A DNA stretch of 44,213 nucleotides from Planctomyces sp. (GCA_005778225.1 SXPC01000053.1:1-44213); one strand, 5' to 3'. Positions 25,320 through 34,779 are shown, numbered from the stretch's first letter. Program-made: numbers and translations. Notes: generated by a model from the sequence alone, not told the origin.

Positions 25320-25497
25320 TAATACTCGATTTGGAGGACCAGAAGTATCTCTATCTATGGCTGGCACGAGACAGGCGGTGATCGCCAAAGACCCAGGTTG
25401 CTCGCGATGCGACCGGCATGCGAGTACGCAAGCCAGCTGTTGCAACATTATGAGTGCGATTCCCCCTCAACTCTTGCAGGACACGTTTACCTCAAAT

Positions 25498-25626
25498 CCG
25501 TTCGTCGAACTCGCACTCAGAGCGGCATACCTGGCCAATTTTCAGCCCGTGGTGACGAACGCCGCGACGCTGGCCCTCATGGGAGTCAACACCGTGGGAG
25601 TCGTGCAAAGCCATCTTGCTGCGACG
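25498..25626 (+). pseudogene. Fragment of a second HMA-MauE-like gene
   Basis: The frame reads PFVELALRAAYLANFQP and TNAATLALMGVNTVGVVQSH, matching residues about 165-205 of the protein at 22651-23397 with a few substitutions; the DNA is similarly close. The match breaks off in both directions: there is no HMA domain before it and the CAC motif after it is gone. It is the remnant of a duplicated or independently acquired copy. Confidence 0.75.
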
Positions 25627-26530
25627 ATGCTGCTCATGAGTGCTCACTGACTGCTCATAAGAGCAGTAGACCAGTGGGATCAAAAAGTTGTGAAGCAAGT
25701 CGGTTCGAAGTCGGACGATTGACAAATCGGGTCAAGTCGCCGGTTTACACGATTATCCTGATTGTAACGGCTTGCGGATCACTCACGACCTTTTCGCCCT
25801 GCGCAGGGCATCCGGGAAGCGCTCGTCACGTCGGCAGCTTCAATGACCGAGGTCGTTATTGAGGTGGCAGGCACCCGTGAGCATCATCCCAGTCAGGTGG
25901 AGGCGGTTGAATTGAGCAGGAGGCCAAGTTCAGTGCGAGCCGTCGCCAAACCTGGCATAATAAGATCAGGTACAATCCCCGGGTCGGGAAAGAGGATTGC
26001 CCCTTTTGGGCCAGAAGGACATTAGCCGACTTAAGTGCCTCTGGGGACTGGCCGAGATCAGTCAACGCGGCAGGCTTCAAAAAGAAGCCAGTCCCAATTC
26101 GCTCTGGTGCCGGCTGCCCCACATGCGTGCCAGTTCGGAAAACGCCATCAATAAAACGAGCTATCCTATGCACTGCGACTGCGTCTCGTTATCGGAACGA
26201 AGGCCAAAATCATGATTGCCCTCGATTTGCCGCCGAATCCCCGTTTCCCACCCCCTCCTCCCGGCGATAAAGACTTCAATTGGCGTCTTGTCACCCCGCA
26301 CGTGCTGCACGCGAGCGGTTGATAGACCGAATGTTGAATCGACGTCCGAAAACTGTCCGAGAATCCTTAGCATACATTTATAAAACTCTGTAAAATATGT
26401 AAATCGTGGCGACCGATGGCCGCTTCAATTCATACCTGCAAGACTCTTTTGCACCAACGACTTCCGTCGATAACTAGCATTTTCTCAAGCGAAACGTGGT
26501 TTGGCCTTCGGAACCGAGGGCAGGACAACG
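25627..26530. other. Decayed, gene-free stretch
   Basis: No intact gene is supported. Open frames at 25856-26173 and 26161-26373 on the minus strand have protein-like stretches but no ribosome-binding sites or families I recognise. An att-like repeat lies at 26506-26520. Together with the upstream gene fragment, this looks like a scar between two acquired blocks. Confidence 0.5.
26506..26520 (+). repeat. Second copy of the tRNA-Arg-derived core
   Basis: CTTCGGAACCGAGGG, 15/15 identical to the core at 11146-11167 and in the same orientation; GG also matches two bases further out (17/18 over 18 bp). It lies 10 bp beyond the stop codon of the methyltransferase-like gene. Confidence 0.6.
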
Positions 26531-27187
26531 CTACCAAATCTCAAAGACCATCGGCAGGATATGAGCATCATGCAGATCCGCGCCGGTATGGACAAGCGCT
26601 GCGAGCGCGAGGAACCAGAATGCATCCATGATGTTCTTCCGCATAACGCCAGGAAACATCGTGAAGGTTTCCGGTTCCTGATACTGGGTCACACGAGGCC
26701 AGAATGTGGAAGTCTTCCGTTGGTATGCCAGAAAGTCTGAAGAATGTGCCGCCACAAGACGCTCTTCCTCGCAGCGAATAATCTGAGGGTAGTAGCAGGC
26801 AAAAAAGGACAACATTAATAGTGGAATTGTGAGGGTCCCGGAACACAGGCCGATGCCGAGCATGCCTATCGCACTGAAAAAATACAGCGGATTCCGGCAC
26901 ATCGAATAAGGTCCAGTCTTAATCAGAACTTTCGTCTTGTATCCCGAGATGAACAGGTTGCACCACGTTCGCCCCAGCATTCCAATTGAGGCCAGACAAA
27001 TTCCCGCAAGAAACAGAATTTCTCTGAAAATGCTGTGAGGTGGCCATTGACTGCCGCTGACGAGTAACAAAGACGCAACAGTGAAACCAAAGAATATAGT
27101 GAGAGGTCGACGACGGCGTTCGATTGAGGTTCGACCGAGTGGAAGAGCCGTCGCAAATGAGAGGTTCGTCGATTCCAATGTCGTCAT
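26531..27187 (-). CDS. Isoprenylcysteine carboxyl methyltransferase-like membrane protein
   Basis: A 218-residue integral membrane protein with about five hydrophobic segments. The hallmark C-terminal region is present: LIKTGPYSMCRNPLYF, then a helix pair, then IIRCEEERLVAAHSSDFLAYQ, which bind S-adenosylmethionine in ICMT/PEMT-type enzymes. Bacterial members methylate lipids or unknown substrates, so no reaction is assigned. The start has AAAGGT 5 bp upstream. A last hydrophobic stretch after the catalytic region (MDAFWFLALAALVHTGA) is an extension. It is transcribed alone, 110 bp downstream of the BlaR1-like gene. Confidence 0.82.
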   Translation of the reverse strand: MTTLESTNLSFATALPLGRTSIERRRRPLTIFFGFTVASLLLVSGSQWPPHSIFREILFLAGICLASIGMLGRTWCNLFISGYKTKVLIKTGPYSMCRNPLYFFSAIGMLGIGLCSGTLTIPLLMLSFFACYYPQIIRCEEERLVAAHSSDFLAYQRKTSTFWPRVTQYQEPETFTMFPGVMRKNIMDAFWFLALAALVHTGADLHDAHILPMVFEIW

Positions 27188-27296
27188 AAGGCACCTTTGT
27201 AATGGAAAGGAAATGGATGGACCCTATTTACTATAAAACTCGTAGTTCGGTGCAGAAAGTTTCTATTGCGTGGGATTCAGACAACACCTGATCCGT

Positions 27297-28217
27297 TTAC
27301 TTACCGTAAGGCTGATCTGAGATTTCGTGCAAACGAGTGCCTATTTCATAAGGTTCGAAATCCCGGGCAGGAATTTCGAAGGTCCGCAAGACATTCGCCG
27401 ACCATTGAGGCCATGGAGACCAACTGCTTCGGGAAGAAGCCAGCGCATCCAAGGGAATCCAAATGGACCACACCGCCACCGACAATGCCGGTAGAAAGAG
27501 ATGCGTCCGCTCCCATAAAGGATGAGCAGAATGTGGATTCTGGGATTCTCCTCGGCCTAGCAAACGCCGTCCTCGTAAAGCGATGATGCTCGCACTCTGC
27601 CCGAAGAATAAGATCGCTTTGTCCTTTTCCTCGGAGAGCCCCTGCTCTTCATGGCGGACAATCAGCTTGATCTGGTCTGGAGGAAGTTGTAGCAGAAATT
27701 CTGGAATCACAAGGTGAGGAGAATGCCATTGAAAGCAGAAAGGACTTCCCAGTTGTCGGCTGACTAGGAGGCGTACGAAGCGATTTGCCCGGTGAGAGTC
27801 CCGATGACACGAAGCATCATCGATTAGATCGAGCACGGCTCTTTCATTTTCATTCGCCTGCCGGCAGGTCTTCAAAAATCGAAAGGCTCGCTTCCATTCC
27901 CGGATGATGAGGAGAACGGTAAAAGACAAGCCAACACTCCAGATCACCAAAACAATCTCCCCTGCAATCGTTTCGATCACCACGACCTGTTCAACAACAC
28001 GAGGGGATAGTTGTCGCCAGGGAGTTGGAACACGTAAGTGCGGCAGGACCAACCCAGCTATAGTCATGAAAAGGATCAGCAGGCAGCAAGTGTTCCACAG
28101 TCGGCATTGCAGGCGAGGTGTTTCCACAATTCGGCAGATGAGTGAAGTGATACCGACGAGAATGGCTACCTGTATCGAAACCGAAATCATGAATTCCAAA
28201 AACTGAGCAGACGTCAT
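27297..28217 (-). CDS. BlaR1/MecR1-like membrane protein with degenerate M56 protease motif
   Basis: A 306-residue protein. The N-terminal two-thirds has the M56 (BlaR1) pattern: hydrophobic segments near 12-28, 40-60 and 88-105, then FVRLLVSRQLGSPFCFQWHSPHLVIP and LLQLPPDQIKLIVRHEE. The zinc motif HExxH should follow at that point but reads HEEQG, and the rest has no recognisable catalytic or sensor part. This may be a truncated or frameshifted gene, or a non-catalytic relative. It overlaps the BlaI-like gene by 4 bp (ATGA), the usual BlaI-BlaR1 arrangement. Role as a signalling partner of BlaI is uncertain. Confidence 0.65.
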   Translation of the reverse strand: MTSAQFLEFMISVSIQVAILVGITSLICRIVETPRLQCRLWNTCCLLILFMTIAGLVLPHLRVPTPWRQLSPRVVEQVVVIETIAGEIVLVIWSVGLSFTVLLIIREWKRAFRFLKTCRQANENERAVLDLIDDASCHRDSHRANRFVRLLVSRQLGSPFCFQWHSPHLVIPEFLLQLPPDQIKLIVRHEEQGLSEEKDKAILFFGQSASIIALRGRRLLGRGESQNPHSAHPLWERTHLFLPALSVAVWSIWIPLDALASSRSSWSPWPQWSANVLRTFEIPARDFEPYEIGTRLHEISDQPYGK

Positions 28218-28582
28218 TTCCGTCCCTCCAGTTTGGCTATGGCATTTTTGATTTCAGCCAGATCGGTCCGTGAAATTTCATCATCTTGAATGAGATTGAG
28301 AACCAGGCATTTTACCGAACGCCGGGACAGAAACTGTTTCAGTTGTCCGAGAAGGGTCTGACAAGCTTCTTCTCTGGAAATACATGGTTCATACACGAAA
28401 GCACGCCCGACTTTGACTTTATGGACGGCTTGGCGCTTGATCTCCAAAGTCTTGAGTACAGTCATCACTGTCGTGTAGGCGAGTGGTCGTGAGAGCGCAT
28501 CGCACACTTCCTGCACGGTCGCTCGTCTGCGATCCCAGACCACGTCCATGATTTCCAGTTCACCTCGCGTCAAATGCACCAT
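28214..28582 (-). CDS. BlaI/MecI/CopY-family repressor
   Basis: A 122-residue winged-helix repressor. It opens with HLTRGELEIMDVVWDRRRAT, has the recognition region LAYTTVMTVLKTLEIK and the wing QAVHKVKVGRAFVYEPC, and ends in a dimerisation helix with SREEA. These are hallmark BlaI family features. ATG 28582 is chosen because the domain starts there. It lies 36 bp downstream of a DUF1559 gene and overlaps the BlaR1-like gene by 4 bp. The family represses by operator binding and is released by cleavage or metal. What this one controls is unknown; its own operon is likely. Confidence 0.85.
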   Translation of the reverse strand: MVHLTRGELEIMDVVWDRRRATVQEVCDALSRPLAYTTVMTVLKTLEIKRQAVHKVKVGRAFVYEPCISREEACQTLLGQLKQFLSRRSVKCLVLNLIQDDEISRTDLAEIKNAIAKLEGRK

Positions 28583-28617
28583 GATGGAATCCTGATCTTT
28601 CTCCGAACCGTATGCAG

Positions 28618-29433
28618 TTACTCGTGGCGACGAGCAATTTGTTGATAGACGGCTTTGTCGATTTTGTCCGCAATTCCCAGTACATGACCGTCGCCAAAAA
28701 GAAACGCACTGACTCCAGCATGACGGCTTCCAAACTCGCACTCATCGCATTGCCGACAATTGGGCCCCTCAAAAGAACTCCCTGCCACCCGGCATTCGGC
28801 ATCTTCGTCCAGACTGTCGAAACCAAGCCAGGACGCCGGGAAAATTCCTACCGACCGTTCTCCTACGATGATGGTATTACTCAACCCACGCGTCAGTTCG
28901 GAAAACCGGACCGGCCTGGAATTGATAAACGTGCCGTCCCCAGGAGGAACCGGATGAATTTCATCAGGCTCTGATGTTCCGTAGACGCCGACATAGTTTG
29001 CGACAGGAAAAATGAGAGATAATCCGCCGGGTCCTGATTCGTACAGATCGAACGTCAACGGGGCAACGTCCGACGGGCAGCGAAATAACGTGAGTGACGT
29101 TGTTCGACTCTCTTCCAGTGGAGAATATCCCGAGCAAAGTACTTGGTCGGAAACGTCAAGCAAGTTCTGTTGGTCGATATAGGGAAAAAGTCGAACAGCC
29201 CATCCAGAGGCTGATCGGCCTGTCGTGTCATATTGCCACGCTGCCGGAAGACAAGAATGAACATCGTGATAATTGTGACAGGCCATTCCGATCTGTCGAA
29301 GATGATTCGTACATTCCAGACGGCGTGCAGACTCCCGGGTCAACATAATCGCAGGCAACAGTAGAGCCATCAGGAGGGAAACAATTCCGCTCACGACCAT
29401 CAATTCAAGAATGGTCAGGCCACATCTTGTCAA
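28618..29433 (-). CDS. DUF1559 pseudopilin-like protein
   Basis: A 271-residue planctomycete-type protein. The prepilin motif is at the very N-terminus: G5 before LTILELMVVSGIV, with E10 at +5. It is followed by LLPAIMLTRESARRLECTNH and RQIGMACHNYHD, then FPYIDQQN, and a C-terminal FLFGDGHVLGIADKID that matches the family's 'F.DGSV' end. The start is TTG at 29433, giving a four-residue leader. No ATG is available in frame; an ATT further upstream after AGGAAAGG is an alternative. The family is believed to be secreted or surface-attached; its function is not known. It is the first gene of an operon with the BlaI- and BlaR1-like genes. Confidence 0.85.
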   Translation of the reverse strand: MTRCGLTILELMVVSGIVSLLMALLLPAIMLTRESARRLECTNHLRQIGMACHNYHDVHSCLPAAWQYDTTGRSASGWAVRLFPYIDQQNLLDVSDQVLCSGYSPLEESRTTSLTLFRCPSDVAPLTFDLYESGPGGLSLIFPVANYVGVYGTSEPDEIHPVPPGDGTFINSRPVRFSELTRGLSNTIIVGERSVGIFPASWLGFDSLDEDAECRVAGSSFEGPNCRQCDECEFGSRHAGVSAFLFGDGHVLGIADKIDKAVYQQIARRHE

Positions 29434-30149
29434 TGTGGTCGAACCGCCACGGCAGAGCGGGAACCTTTTGATAATGGAATCCTTTCCTGTGAGACTGACT
29501 TAGGCCGCACTCATCGACCTCCATCCCGTTACTCGACACTGAAATACTAGATTCATAGGATTCGTGTCAAGAGAATCCTTCGTCTGCTGACAAAGGCACA
29601 ACACACGATGTCAAGTAATACGACTTTCGTTAACGTGGTGCGCAATTCAGAGAGCCTTCGAATATGCTTTTCAAAAAGCAATTCTCGTTCAGCGTAGAAC
29701 ATTGATACCCAGATACCGATTATTATTTCTTGGCCGACGAAAAATGCTGGCTCGGAAGATCTGGCAGCCTTCTGTTCAAACAAACTCCCTCACCTCACGC
29801 GCCCAAACAACTAATGGCAGGCAAGTATTACCGTATTCGGGTTGTATCGTTTCCTGCCTGTTCTCAAGGTGCAAATCTCAATTGTTATTTCCGCACGATG
29901 CAGAAACTGTCAATTCAGAACGCGGCTTTATCGCAATTCTGGAGGTACAAATCGAAACTACGAAGCAACCTCGAATAACGGAGCATCTTTGCAATTGTTG
30001 TTTGAATATGCGTTGCTTTCCAAACTGGCCGGATTCCACTATGTGCAGAAGTAAAACGCATTAAGTTCAAAGACTTAGTTTTGTGTCATCCGCCTTCGGA
30101 ACCAAGGGCCGACGCTGACAGCTCCGAAGACAGCAGTGCTATAAAAAAG
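29434..30149. other. Non-coding gap with an att-like repeat
   Basis: No gene is supported in about 700 bp. The region is A+T-rich compared with both sides and its short ORFs overlap without ribosome-binding sites. The only structure seen is the tRNA-Arg-derived core at 30094-30108. Confidence 0.5.
30094..30108 (+). repeat. Third copy of the tRNA-Arg-derived core (one mismatch)
   Basis: CTTCGGAACCAAGGG matches the core at 14 of 15 bases, in the same orientation as the copies at 11143 and 26506. It lies 42 bp past the end of the sensor kinase gene, at the left edge of the second metal operon. Confidence 0.45.
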
Positions 30150-31600
30150 TTATGAGTTATGACTGTGAAATGCTACGACTGCTCTGAATATCCCATGGCT
30201 TTGGCTCAGCGATAATTTGCCGTGAATGAGATTGGCGAGTTCATCACAGAAAGTTAGGCCGAGGCCGCCATTTTGGCCGTTCCTGATTCGATTTGCGTCA
30301 GATTGGAAGAAGCGTTGTTTAAGTTGCGATAAATCAGATGGGGCGATTACGGCTGAAGGGTTTGTCAGCTCGATTGTGACTTCACCCGATTGCAGGTGAG
30401 TTCTGATCGCGATTGCGTCTGGCGCAGTAGAGTATGTGATCGCATTTGCCAACAGGTTTCGAATGATCAGTGTAAGCGAAGGCTTGTCCGTGTTGATCAT
30501 GATCCCTGTTGCGAGCTGCCATTTGATCGATGAATCGACCTGATACCCGCTGGCGATTTCGTGGAGCAGTTTGTTCAAGTCAATCAATTCAGGATTAATG
30601 ACCAGCTTATAAGCATCGAGTCTGGACAAAAGAAGGATACGTTCGATAAGGGACTGAAGCTGATTTAGAATCTCTGTCGATTGGCTAATCGTTGTCTGGT
30701 ATTCCGCAGTTGAACGTGGACGCGACGCTGCGACTTCCAAAGTTGCCATCAGCCCGGCGAGAGGTGTGCGGAGTTCGTGCGAGATGTTTGCTGTTGTCGT
30801 CCGTTCTCTATCGAAGGCTTCTTCCAACTGAACGATGAATTCATTGAGTCGATGAACGACCGGAATGAGTTCCGAAGGGCAGTCGGTGATATCGATACGC
30901 TGCTGGAGATCACGCGGGTGAAGCTGATTGATTTGTGCTGAAAGCTGGTTAAGCGGGTGGATCATCATGGTCGTCAGCGGCCAGATCAAAAGCGTTGCTG
31001 CAACAACTGCCAGCGATGACACGAGGAAGACCTGACGTGTCGCGAGGTTGATCACGTTGTGAATTTCAGAGAGGGGAGCAGCGACTTGGAGATAAATCCG
31101 CGATGCGGCGGCTTGGGAATGCGTTGCATCAGGGCAGACTGTTCATCTCGATGATTATCATCGTCTTCGTCCTCATGCTCGTGCCCACCTTCGAGGTGGG
31201 GGATGAACGAAAGCAGCAGATACCGTCCCAGAGAGCCATCGGAGAGAAGTGCGTCGCCTGTTTGAGAACCATCGCCGATCAATTGAGGGCGTTTCTCGTC
31301 CGCCATCGAAACTGGCAAACTGGACTGTGTCAGAATTTTGCCGTTAGAATCCCTGGCACGAAAAATAATTGGCGGGCCATCGCCAATGCCTTCCCATTCA
31401 ATGTGGGGTTTCTCATCATGGCTTTCGAACGCGGTGGTCAGGCTTTGACCGGCGGAATCCAAATGGGTGTCGAGCTGCTTCAGCAATGACTGCTTAAGAA
31501 GCAGCATCATGGCGACACCAGCAGCGACCAGGAAGACCGCAGTCAATCCCGCTGTTCCCAGCATGACTCGCCAACGGAGTGAGTGAATCATGTCTGGCAT
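30150..31600 (-). pseudogene. CusS-type sensor histidine kinase, frameshifted
   Basis: Two overlapping frames make one kinase. The 5' frame (31600-31052) has TM1 (VFLVAAGVAMMLLL) and the sensor domain. The 3' frame holds TM2, a HAMP domain, the H-box TTANISHELRTPLAG, the N-box IIRNLLANAITYS, and GGLGLTFCDELA. The 3' frame is open upstream of its apparent start and reads ATHSQAAASRIYLQVAAPLS there, which is typical of this region in CusS-like kinases. The break is therefore a 1-nt deletion (or error) near 31110-31150, within the periplasmic domain just before TM2. A short His/Asp-rich stretch (GGHEHEDEDDDNHRDE) in the sensor domain suggests metal sensing. It overlaps the response regulator gene by 13 bp. 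Confidence 0.82.
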
Positions 31601-32264
31601 TCCAGTACATAGCCAAATCCACGTCGCGTGTGGATCAATCGCTGGCCACCATGGGCTTCTAATTTGCGTCGCAGGTAGCCGATGTAAACATCGACAACGT
31701 TGCTCGTGGAATCATCATTTTCATCGTAAATGTGATTCCAAATATCGATTCGTGAAACGACCTGCCCTGCGCGTAGAGCAAGAAGTTCCAACAAGGCAAA
31801 TTCCTTCGCCGTGAGTTCGATCTGCTGTCCTGCTCTCATGGCGGATTTGGCAGCCAGATCAATCGTCATATCATCAAAACGAAGCGTCGACGAATTGACC
31901 TGATAACGGCGTCGTATCATTGCGCGCACACGGGCTGCGAGTTCTGCGAGCGTGAATGGTTTAATGAGATAATCATCTGCACCGGAATCAAGCCCCTCGA
32001 CACGGTCCTGTGTCGTGTCTTTCGCTGTCAACATGATGATGGGAACTCGATTACCCTCGTGTCTTAGTTGTTTCAGGATTTCGATACCAGAGAGCTGTGG
32101 TAACATCCAATCCAGGATGATGCAGTCAAAATCGGCCGTGCGTGCAGCGAAGAGTCCGTCGGCACCGTTATTAGCCGACTCGACAATGTAGCCGGACTCT
32201 CTCTCAACGCCTGAGAAATCGCGTCAAGTAATGGTCGATAGTCTTCGACAATAAGCAGTTTCAT
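31588..32264 (-). pseudogene. OmpR-family response regulator, frameshifted in a GA tract
   Basis: The first 20 codons (MKLLIVEDYRPLLDAISQAL) are in one frame and the rest in another. The main frame is open further upstream and reads ESGYIVESANNGADG, then CIILDWMLPQLSGIEIL (phospho-acceptor Asp), YLIKPFTLAELAARV (Lys), and an OmpR winged helix ending RRGFGYVLECQT. The switch falls at GAGAGAGAG (32197-32205). Removing one AG unit there restores a receiver of normal length, so an extra dinucleotide is the simplest cause. Unlike the 40930 regulator it lies downstream of the pump genes. It would pair with the frameshifted kinase next to it. Confidence 0.82.
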
Positions 32265-32393
32265 CGGCGAACAGTTCAGAAATGGAAATGGTCAGCAAAA
32301 TTGTGACGGGTGTGAAGTAGTTTTTCATGAAATGAAACGGGTAACACAAAACTTTGCGCTACCCGCGACTTTGAATTTAATCACTGATTATTC

Positions 32394-33151
32394 TTACTGA
32401 TCTTCATTTTCTTGCTTCTTACCTTCATGATGCGCTTCTTTTTTGCCTTCCTTGTGCTCGCCTTCATGATGATCATCTTCGTCGTCTAGCTCAAGTTCGA
32501 CTTTTCGCCCCTTCGCGTCAAACAACCACTCGACTTCTTTGCCATCGGCATCATTTTCGAGTTCATAAAGAGTGATGGTGATCCTTTCGACTTCTTCGGG
32601 AACCTTTTTGCCTGAAAGCTTGGCGATCACTTTTCGAACAGCTTCAGGTAGTGATTTGAAGGGCACTATTTTCTCAACGGCAGTGGCTTCAATATCCTGT
32701 TCTTCTTTGCTCTCGTGCTCTTCTTCGTCGTCATCGACTTCATGTTCTTATCATCTTCTTTGTCTTTTTTCGACTCGGACTTTTCGTGTTTTACTTTCTT
32801 GGCGTGACCTTCTTCTTTCTCTTCTTCGTCGTCCTCGTCTTCTTCATGAGAGCCGAGTTCGATTTCCATGCAGACGAGTTCGCCATTCTCTGTGTAAGAA
32901 AGCTCTACCGTCCCCCCTTTGACTTCCACTTCGACTTCATAAACCGCTTTCTCGTCTTCGATTTCCTTTTTATCAGACTCGATCTCTCCTTTGAGTGCAA
33001 GCTTTTTGAAAGCCGTTTCGACCTTTTTAGGCAGCTCGATTTTTTTCGAAGGCTTTTCTTCGCCAGCGAATGTCGCCTGGGTCATTGCAGACAAAAGGGC
33101 CAGCGAAAAGATCAGAGTGGCCAGCGAACGCGAGGATGGTGACAGAAGCAT
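32394..33151 (-). pseudogene. Secreted acidic PepSY-like protein, two domains, frameshifted
   Basis: Start at 33151 (AGGAG 10 bp upstream) with a signal peptide (LIFSLALLSAMTQATFAGEE). A first PepSY-like domain follows: ELPKKVETAFKKLALKGEI, then YEVEVEVKGGTVELSYTENG. A long Asp/Glu/Lys/His linker leads to a second copy: SLPEAVRKVIAKLSGKKVPE, VERITITLYELE, EVEWLFDAKGRKVELEL, and an acidic His-rich tail. The two halves are in different frames; the shift falls near 32735-32765 in the linker. In the second frame the linker continues as EHEVDDDEEEHESKEE, so a 1-nt deletion or error explains the split. It sits between the outer-membrane factor and the second response regulator. Periplasmic metal binding is plausible. 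Confidence 0.7.
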
Positions 33152-33294
33152 TATGCTCGTTCTCCTTATAGAAAAATGGCTGATGGCATGGGGCATTTCC
33201 GCCAGACAAGGAGATAGTAACGATCGAACATGAAGCGAAGATGAGAAGGAAGTCAAAATTCTGAAATGACTTTTATTCCATCAAGAATTCATCC

Positions 33295-34779
33295 TTATTC
33301 AATGACAAGAAGCTCCAGTGGCATCCCGGTTGACCCGACGAGTTGAGCTGCGGACTGTGCGATTTCATTCACGAGATCAAGCCTTGCACGCTGGTTTTGC
33401 AGCATGCTGGTCCGTGCCTGGATGACGCGGATCACATCGACTTCCCCACTACGAAACTGATTCTCAAGGCTTTGAAGAGCGGCTGGGAGTTCAGCAGATT
33501 GATCATTCGAAACAATCGCAATGGACTGGAGAGCGAGTGCATACCGTTCAAAGGCGGCTTGCCCTTCCAGCTCAGCACGCAGCAATGCTTGACGCCAGAC
33601 GGTGACCTGCTGGCGGTACTCAGCTGATCGCTGGCGTTCCATTGGCTTTCCGGAATCGATCACGGGAATATTCATTTCGGCACGGAATCCGACGAACGTA
33701 GTGCTGTCTGCGGTACGCTGGTAATACGGTCCCAGTTGAACGTCGGGGACACGGTTGGCTGAAGCGAGGCTGAGATTGGCTCGTGCCAGATCGATATTTG
33801 CGTGAGCATTCAGAACATCTGGACGCGATGGGGCCCAGCTTTTGACCCACTCATCGCTTACTGGGTTGGCAAGTGGCATCCCGGAAACTTCCGAGGTTTG
33901 CGTCACGTCGTCCCCTGAGTTTTGTGTTGGGAGATTCCAACGAAGTGCAGTCAAATCACCCGTGAATTCACAACTGAGGTTGGTTGGCAATCCGAGTTGT
34001 CGGAGCAAGTCTCGTTGTCCAGCCAGGTAATTCGCGTTCGCAAGTTGAAGCTGCTGCTGAGTTGCACTCGTGTCGATTCGAACCGTCGCGACATCAGCGG
34101 CTGATGCATCACCAGCGTCGAATCGTTTCGACAGGACTTCAAGTAATTGCTGATTGTTTGCGTGACTGGCTTGTGCGACCTCAAGTAGGCCACGGCGATA
34201 AAGCAGCGTGAAGTAGAATTGAAGTGTTGTGGAAAGAGTCTGAAGTTCAGCCTGATGGACATTCCAGCGGATACCGTTCAGTGAGGCAGCCCCTGCATCT
34301 TCGCGATATTGTTGCTGGTGGGCTAACTGAATACGCTGCATGAGCAGGACGTAGTGGTAAGTCGTGCCAGGACCGCTTTGCGAGTTATCCTGATAGGGAG
34401 TCGCTTGAACCTGTATCAATGGGTTGAAAGGGTATATCTGAGCGACGCCATAGGCTGCTGATCCGACGTGTTCGGTTTGACGCAGCGCGACGAGATTAGG
34501 ATTCTGAGCCAGAGCCGTGGAGATGGTATTTTGAAGCGACAGTGCGTGTGTCGGCCTTAAAGTCGTGACAGGTATCGAGACGGCCGCGGTTGGCGCATCT
34601 TGAGCGGATGATGCCAGTTGAATCCCTGCAGATGACGGAGCAAGGTCTGCGATTGCAGCTTGGGCAGGAGATGGAAGAGATTGGACACTGACAGAGCTGC
34701 CCTGACCCGATGGGCCAGCCGTTCGGCATCCGCTGGCGGCGATCAATAGTACAATCGTCGTGAAAGAAACCTTCGCCAT
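33295..34779 (-). CDS. TolC-family outer-membrane factor (CzcC/CusC-like)
   Basis: A 494-residue outer-membrane efflux protein. A lipobox (IAASGCRTA) anchors it. After a proline/alanine-rich linker come two outer-membrane-factor repeats with long coiled helices: LSLQNTISTALAQNPNLVALR then RGLLEVAQASHANNQQLLEVL, and later RPDVLNAHANIDLARANLSLAS and LENQFRSGEVDVIRVIQAR, a signature of the CzcC type. It should form the trimeric exit duct for the pump and adaptor encoded upstream. GGAGAG lies 5 bp before the start. Gap to the pump gene is 135 bp. Confidence 0.9.
   Translation of the reverse strand: MAKVSFTTIVLLIAASGCRTAGPSGQGSSVSVQSLPSPAQAAIADLAPSSAGIQLASSAQDAPTAAVSIPVTTLRPTHALSLQNTISTALAQNPNLVALRQTEHVGSAAYGVAQIYPFNPLIQVQATPYQDNSQSGPGTTYHYVLLMQRIQLAHQQQYREDAGAASLNGIRWNVHQAELQTLSTTLQFYFTLLYRRGLLEVAQASHANNQQLLEVLSKRFDAGDASAADVATVRIDTSATQQQLQLANANYLAGQRDLLRQLGLPTNLSCEFTGDLTALRWNLPTQNSGDDVTQTSEVSGMPLANPVSDEWVKSWAPSRPDVLNAHANIDLARANLSLASANRVPDVQLGPYYQRTADSTTFVGFRAEMNIPVIDSGKPMERQRSAEYRQQVTVWRQALLRAELEGQAAFERYALALQSIAIVSNDQSAELPAALQSLENQFRSGEVDVIRVIQARTSMLQNQRARLDLVNEIAQSAAQLVGSTGMPLELLVIE

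Noticed and set aside
24384-25448. A 354-aa open frame on the minus strand across the IS element
   Set aside because: It is antisense to a clear DDE transposase, has no ribosome-binding site and shows no known family.
28742-28826. Extending the BlaI gene upstream to 28741
   Set aside because: The upstream codons overlap the DUF1559 gene in another frame and precede the BlaI domain; ATG 28582 fits the family start.
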